Shown here piece after piece: positions 11,154-15,975 of a stretch of 15,975 nucleotides of DNA. Within the stretch, counting starts at the first letter, position 1, and each line of letters opens with the position of its first letter. Position numbers and translations under genes: made by a program. The notes under the pieces were generated by a model. The model had not been told where the DNA came from. It saw only the letters and a program-made list of their open reading frames with translations, and did no database searches. The stretch is from WLMZ01 sp037139095 (lineage in GTDB: Bacteria > Actinomycetota > Acidimicrobiia > Acidimicrobiales > Ilumatobacteraceae), in NCBI GenBank assembly GCA_037139095.1, contig JBAXHD010000052.1, positions 1 to 15,975 on the forward strand, written 5' to 3'.

Positions 11154-11525
11154 GTGCCCACAATTCAGCAGCTGGTCCGCCAAGGGCGTAGCAGCAAGTT
11201 CACAAAGACCAAGACACCAGCCCTCAAGGGCTCGCCGCAGCGACGCGGCGTGTGTACTCGCGTCTACACCAACACCCCAAAGAAGCCGAACTCGGCACTG
11301 CGTAAGGTGGCGCGCGTGCGTCTCACCAGCGGCGTCGAGATCACGGCCTACATCCCGGGCGAAGGTCACAACCTCCAAGAGCACAGCATCGTGTTGGTGC
11401 GCGGCGGTCGTGTCCGCGACTTGCCAGGTGTGCGTTACAAGGTCATTCGTGGCGCGCTCGACGCGGCCGGAGTGAAGAACCGCAAGCAGAGCCGCAGCCG
11501 TTACGGCGCAAAGACCCCGAAGTAA
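11154..11525 (+). CDS. rpsL: 30S ribosomal protein S12
   Basis: The 123-residue S12 protein sits at the decoding centre of the small subunit and affects accuracy and streptomycin response. The start is GTG 11154, eight bases after GAAAGG (11141-11146). The family signature PKKPNSALRKVARVRLTSG is at residues 42-60 with the usual Lys43. The second functional loop reads GGRVRDLPGVRY (84-95): residue 88 is Arg (codon CGC 11415-11417), whereas most bacteria have Lys. K88R is a known streptomycin-resistance change in Mycobacterium tuberculosis. Otherwise length and sequence are normal for Actinomycetota. It is first gene of an rpsL-rpsG unit; rpsG follows after 15 bases. Confidence 0.98.
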   Translation: MPTIQQLVRQGRSSKFTKTKTPALKGSPQRRGVCTRVYTNTPKKPNSALRKVARVRLTSGVEITAYIPGEGHNLQEHSIVLVRGGRVRDLPGVRYKVIRGALDAAGVKNRKQSRSRYGAKTPK

Positions 11526-11540
11526 TAGGAACGAACCGCC

Positions 11541-12011
11541 ATGCCACGTAAAGGACCTGCCGAGCGTCGTGAAATCACGCCGGACCCCATCTATCGCTCG
11601 CTGCTCGTTTCGCAGATCACCAACAAGGTCATGCTGCACGGCAAGCGCAGCCTCGCCGAAAAGATCGTGTACGACGCGCTGAAGATGGTCGAAGAGAAGA
11701 CAGGCGCCGAGCCAATCGCCACGCTCAAGCGTGCGATCGAGAACCTCAAGCCACCTCTCGAAGTCAAAAGCCGCCGCGTCGGTGGAGCCACCTATCAGGT
11801 GCCAGTCGAGGTTCGTCCTCGTCGTGCCGGCACCTTGTCAATCCGCTGGCTCGTCGACTTCAGCCGCAAGCGTCGCGAGAAGACCATGGCCGAGTGCTTG
11901 GCCGGCGAGATCATGGATGCCGCCAACGGTCTTGGTGCCGCTGTCAAGCGTCGCGATGACATGCAGAAGATGGCCGAGAGCAACAAGGCCTTCGCTCACT
12001 ACCGCTTCTAG
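11541..12011 (+). CDS. rpsG: 30S ribosomal protein S7
   Basis: The 156-residue S7 protein nucleates assembly of the 30S head on 16S rRNA and lines the E site. It has the standard S7 length and sequence: N-terminal MPRKGPAERREITPDP, the segment LEVKSRRVGGATYQVPVEVRP (about residues 73-93) that carries the beta-hairpin, and the C-terminal helix ending KAFAHYRF. The start ATG 11541 has AGGA at 11527-11530. It is co-transcribed with rpsL across a 15-base gap and, unusually for the str operon, is followed by a strong intrinsic terminator before fusA. In E. coli S7 is the feedback regulator of this operon; no equivalent target structure can be recognised in the very short rpsL-rpsG gap here. Confidence 0.98.
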   Translation: MPRKGPAERREITPDPIYRSLLVSQITNKVMLHGKRSLAEKIVYDALKMVEEKTGAEPIATLKRAIENLKPPLEVKSRRVGGATYQVPVEVRPRRAGTLSIRWLVDFSRKRREKTMAECLAGEIMDAANGLGAAVKRRDDMQKMAESNKAFAHYRF

Positions 12012-12033
12012 AGCATTCGCGAGCAAGAACTAC

Positions 12034-12068
12034 AAACACCCGCCCTCATGGGCGGGTGTTTTGTTTTT
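12034..12068 (+). terminator. Rho-independent terminator after rpsG
   Basis: A perfect 12-base-pair stem, AAACACCCGCCC (12034-12045) with 12050-12061, has loop TCAT and continues into TTTTGTTTTT. It is a textbook intrinsic terminator and cuts the str gene cluster between rpsG and fusA. Confidence 0.93.
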
Positions 12069-12126
12069 CGCTACTCAAGCCGGTAAGGCCATATGGCACA
12101 GGCCATTCAGAACGGCTCCGCGCAGG

Positions 12127-12155
12127 GTGCGAGTCGTCAGACCTGCCGTTAGCAT
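12127..12155 (+). promoter_or_regulatory. Candidate fusA promoter
   Basis: GTGCGA (12127-12132), 17 bases, TAGCAT (12150-12155). The -10 box is identical to that of tuf; the -35 box is weak. A separate promoter is expected here because the preceding terminator would cut off read-through. Confidence 0.45.
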
Positions 12156-12156
12156 T

Positions 12157-12174
12157 GTCGCCTGTGCCTGCGAC
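12157..12174 (+). promoter_or_regulatory. Short hairpin in the fusA leader
   Basis: GTCGC (12157-12161) pairs with GCGAC (12170-12174) around an 8-base loop, followed by GTCTTTGG (12176-12183). This is a reduced echo of the hairpin plus TCTTTGACAAC plan of the tuf leader, but the second half of the motif is missing and the spacing from the -10 box differs. Confidence 0.3.
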
Positions 12175-12230
12175 CGTCTTTGGTTGCTGCTCCCTTGATC
12201 TAGCACGACGCAAACGGAAGAAGTACTGAG

Positions 12231-14324
<2,094 letters not shown>

Positions 14325-14332
14325 TCTCACCC

Positions 14333-14348
14333 GGCGAACTTGTTCGCC
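14333..14348 (+). other. Hairpin after fusA
   Basis: GGCGAAC (14333-14339) and GTTCGCC (14342-14348) form a perfect 7-base inverted repeat with TT between, starting 9 bases after the fusA stop. No T tract follows. It resembles the compact hairpin placed just after rpoC, and may be a weak terminator or a 3'-end stabiliser. Confidence 0.45.
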
Positions 14349-14366
14349 ACAGGTGCCCGTTGCGGG

Positions 14367-14395
14367 TTGTCGGCTCGCAGCATCACCTCTAGCAT
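14367..14395 (+). promoter_or_regulatory. Candidate tuf promoter
   Basis: TTGTCG (14367-14372), 17 bases, TAGCAT (14390-14395). The local context ACCTCTAGCAT matches that of the rpsL promoter in ten of eleven bases. Transcription would start near G14401, again in GTCCT, giving a leader of about 79 bases. Confidence 0.6.
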
Positions 14396-14405
14396 GAAGA
14401 GTCCT

Positions 14406-14451
14406 GTAGCGACGCAGTCACGCGACGCTGCTCCTCACGATCTTTGACAAC
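14406..14451 (+). promoter_or_regulatory. tuf leader: hairpin followed by boxA-like site
   Basis: GTAGCG (14406-14411) pairs with CGCTGC (14426-14431), then an A-A mismatch, then CGC/GCG around loop AGTCAC. TCTTTGACAAC (14441-14451) follows. The nonamer TTTGACAAC (14443-14451) lies 47 bases beyond the -10 box, against 46 in the rpsL leader. Hairpin then boxA is the order in rRNA antitermination leaders. The TTGACA inside it is not a usable -35, since no -10 box lies 16-18 bases on. Confidence 0.5.
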
Positions 14452-14479
14452 CCACTGACATCCAACACGGAGAATAGAC

Positions 14480-15664
14480 ATGAGCAAAGCAAAGTTTGAG
14501 CGCACGAAGCCGCATGTGAATATTGGCACGATGGGTCATATTGACCATGGTAAGACCACGTTGACTGCTGCGATTTCGAAGACGTTGGCTGGTAAGGGGT
14601 TGGCGAGTTATACGCCGTTTGATCAGATTGATAAGGCGCCTGAGGAGAAGGCTCGTGGTATCACGATCTCGATTGCTCATATTGAGTATGAGACGCCGAA
14701 TCGTCATTATGCGCATGTTGATATGCCGGGTCATGCTGACTACATCAAGAACATGATTACTGGTGCTGCGCAGGTTGATGGTGCGATTTTGGTTGTGGCG
14801 GCGACTGATGGTCCGATGCCGCAGACGCGTGAGCATGTGTTGTTGGCTCGTCAGGTGGGTGTTCCTTACATTGTTGTGGCTTTGAATAAGTCGGACATGG
14901 TTGAGGATGAGGAGTTGTTGGAGCTTGTTGAGCTTGAGGTTCGCGAGTTGTTGAATGAGTATGAGTTCCCTGGTGATACGGCGCCTGTGGTGCGTGTGTC
15001 GGCGTTGAAGGCCCTTGAGGGTGATGAGGCGTGGCAGGAAAAGATTATGGAGTTGATGGCGGCGTGTGATGCGTCGGTTCCTGAGCCTGTTCGTGAGTTG
15101 GATAAGCCGTTCTTGATGCCGATTGAGGATGTGTTCACGATTACTGGTCGTGGCACGGTTGTGACTGGCAAGATTGAGCAGGGTCGTGTTCATACTGGCG
15201 ATGAGGTTGAGATTGTTGGTTTGCGTGTGACTCAGAAGTCGGTTTGTACTGGTGTTGAGATGTTCCGCAAGTTGCTTGATGAGGGTCAGGCGGGTGACAA
15301 CGTTGGTGCGTTGTTGCGTGGCACGAAGAAGGAAGATGTTGAGCGTGGTCAGGTGTTGTGTAAGCCTGGTTCGATTACGCCGCATACGAATTTTGAGGGT
15401 CAGGTGTATGTGTTGAATAAGTCGGAGGGTGGTCGTCATAAGCCGTTCTTCAACAATTATCGGCCTCAGTTCTTTTTCCGTACGACGGATGTGACGGGTA
15501 CTGTTCAGTTGCCTGAGGGCACTGAGATGGTGATGCCTGGTGACAATGTGTCGATGACGGTTGAGTTGGGTAAGCCGATCGCGATGGATGAGGGTTTGCG
15601 TTTCGCTATCCGTGAGGGTGGTCGTACTGTTGGCGCCGGCCGCGTCGTCAAGATCCTGAAGTAA
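14480..15664 (+). CDS. tuf: Elongation factor Tu
   Basis: The 394-residue GTPase that delivers aminoacyl-tRNA to the ribosome. The start ATG 14480 follows GGAG (14469-14472). GTPase motifs: GHIDHGKT (19-26), RGITIS (59-64), DMPGH (81-85, with the catalytic His85) and NKSD (136-139). The G3 motif has Met where most EF-Tu proteins have Cys. Length and domain content are normal. Codon use is strikingly unlike its neighbours: Leu is TTG or CTT, Val GTT or GTG, Asp GAT, Gly GGT, Ile mostly ATT, with almost no C-ending codons, until the last ten sense codons (15632-15661) switch to GGC, GCC, CGC, GTC, ATC and CTG. This suggests a mosaic gene. It lies between fusA and rpmG; the S10 operon does not follow. 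Confidence 0.98.
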   Translation: MSKAKFERTKPHVNIGTMGHIDHGKTTLTAAISKTLAGKGLASYTPFDQIDKAPEEKARGITISIAHIEYETPNRHYAHVDMPGHADYIKNMITGAAQVDGAILVVAATDGPMPQTREHVLLARQVGVPYIVVALNKSDMVEDEELLELVELEVRELLNEYEFPGDTAPVVRVSALKALEGDEAWQEKIMELMAACDASVPEPVRELDKPFLMPIEDVFTITGRGTVVTGKIEQGRVHTGDEVEIVGLRVTQKSVCTGVEMFRKLLDEGQAGDNVGALLRGTKKEDVERGQVLCKPGSITPHTNFEGQVYVLNKSEGGRHKPFFNNYRPQFFFRTTDVTGTVQLPEGTEMVMPGDNVSMTVELGKPIAMDEGLRFAIREGGRTVGAGRVVKILK

Positions 15665-15675
15665 GCCCGTTGGTG

Positions 15676-15711
15676 GTGATCGTGGGGCTGCATCGGCAGC
15701 CTCACGACCAC
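15676..15711 (+). terminator. Strong hairpin between tuf and rpmG, no T tract
   Basis: A 16-position stem, 15676-15691 with 15696-15711, contains one A-C mismatch and one G-T wobble and closes with loop ATCG. It begins 11 bases after the tuf stop. No T run follows, so it may be a partial terminator, a processing site or an mRNA 3'-end stabiliser rather than a classical intrinsic terminator. Confidence 0.5.
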
Positions 15712-15748
15712 GCCGCTTCTACGAGAGAACATCTCAAGAGAGAAAATC

Positions 15749-15913
15749 ATGGCAAAGAATGACAAGCGGGTGAAGATCACCCTCGAGTGCACCGAGTGCA
15801 AGCGACGGAACTACATCACAATGAAGTCCAAGGTCAATGACCGTGAGCGCCTCGAAATGAAGAAGTACTGCGCTTTCGACCGCAAGCACACCTCGCACAA
15901 GGAAACGCGCTAA
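15749..15913 (+). CDS. rpmG: 50S ribosomal protein L33
   Basis: A 54-residue basic protein of the large subunit near the E site. The start is ATG 15749 behind an AGAGAGA stretch (15737-15743). The sequence fits the bacterial L33 family throughout, with the LECTECKRRNYIT block and C-terminal RKHTSHKETR. It keeps the first zinc knuckle, Cys14-x-x-Cys17, but the second is Cys41-Ala-Phe-Asp44: the fourth expected Cys is Asp. It is therefore intermediate between the zinc-binding (four Cys) and zinc-free forms; His47 and His50 are nearby. It follows tuf after 84 bases. In many bacteria rpmG precedes a tRNA-Trp gene and secE-nusG, which would fit the end of the window. Confidence 0.95.
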   Translation: MAKNDKRVKITLECTECKRRNYITMKSKVNDRERLEMKKYCAFDRKHTSHKETR

Positions 15914-15954
15914 CACACGCCACCCGCAGCAGTGGCTTGGTAGCCTTCACTCTT

Positions 15955-15970
15955 CCTCTGCATGCAGAGG
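15955..15970. repeat. Perfect 16-base palindrome near window end
   Basis: CCTCTGCATGCAGAGG reads the same on both strands. It lies 41 bases after rpmG. It may be a protein-binding site or a chance feature; its last bases could also overlap the first bases of a tRNA gene running off the window. Confidence 0.5.
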
Positions 15971-15975
15971 GCAGT

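Noticed and set aside
11131..11158. TTGACA in the rpsL and tuf leaders as a second -35 box
   Set aside because: At 16-18 bases downstream there is no -10-like hexamer in either leader (GTGCCC and ACGGAG fall there), so a boxA-like RNA element explains the shared sequence better.
14435..15439. Minus-strand frame of 334 codons opposite tuf, rich in Thr, Asn, Leu and Arg
   Set aside because: Its composition is explained by the TTG/GTT/CAT-rich codons of tuf read backwards; no start signal or family resemblance.

Overview
The window carries a core translation and transcription locus from a moderately high-GC bacterium, most likely an actinobacterium (Actinomycetota). I lean towards class Acidimicrobiia from the RpoB/RpoC, EF-Tu and gene-order character, but that class assignment is inference. 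The six core genes (rpoB, rpoC, rpsL, rpsG, fusA, tuf) and the L33 gene rpmG all look intact. Most of the protein-coding content is ordinary housekeeping. The interest lies in the leaders, the gene order, one unusual HisA and an EF-Tu gene with foreign-looking codons.

Layout. Bases 1-2252: a plus-strand cluster with the 3' part of a CotA/bilirubin-oxidase-type multicopper oxidase, a small membrane protein of unknown function, and a type I signal peptidase whose GTG start overlaps the stop of the membrane protein. Bases 2276-3046: on the minus strand, a HisA-type isomerase that reads like the eukaryotic (yeast His6) version rather than the usual bacterial HisA or actinobacterial PriA. Bases 3047-3298: a divergent spacer with two tandem TTGACT-N17 promoters. 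Bases 3299-10835: rpoB and rpoC, followed by a strong terminator. Bases 10836-11153: a 318-base spacer with terminator, inverted repeat, promoter and a structured leader. Bases 11154-12011: rpsL and rpsG, followed by a second strong terminator. Bases 12231-14324: fusA with its own promoter. Bases 14480-15664: tuf with its own promoter and leader. Bases 15749-15913: rpmG. The window then ends about where a tRNA gene might begin.

How it works together. rpoB and rpoC form one transcription unit with its own promoters and without rplJ-rplL in front. The str genes, usually one operon, are split here into rpsL-rpsG, fusA and tuf units. The rpsL and tuf leaders share one plan: a -10 box of TAnCAT type, a transcript probably beginning near GTCCT, a short hairpin, then the nonamer TTTGACAAC at almost identical distance from the -10 box. 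That nonamer resembles the boxA antitermination element of rRNA leaders, and a hairpin before boxA is the order used in rRNA operons. I regard this shared leader, the eukaryote-type HisA and the codon-chimeric tuf as the three observations most worth following. I see no CRISPR array, insertion sequence, integrase or obvious defence system.
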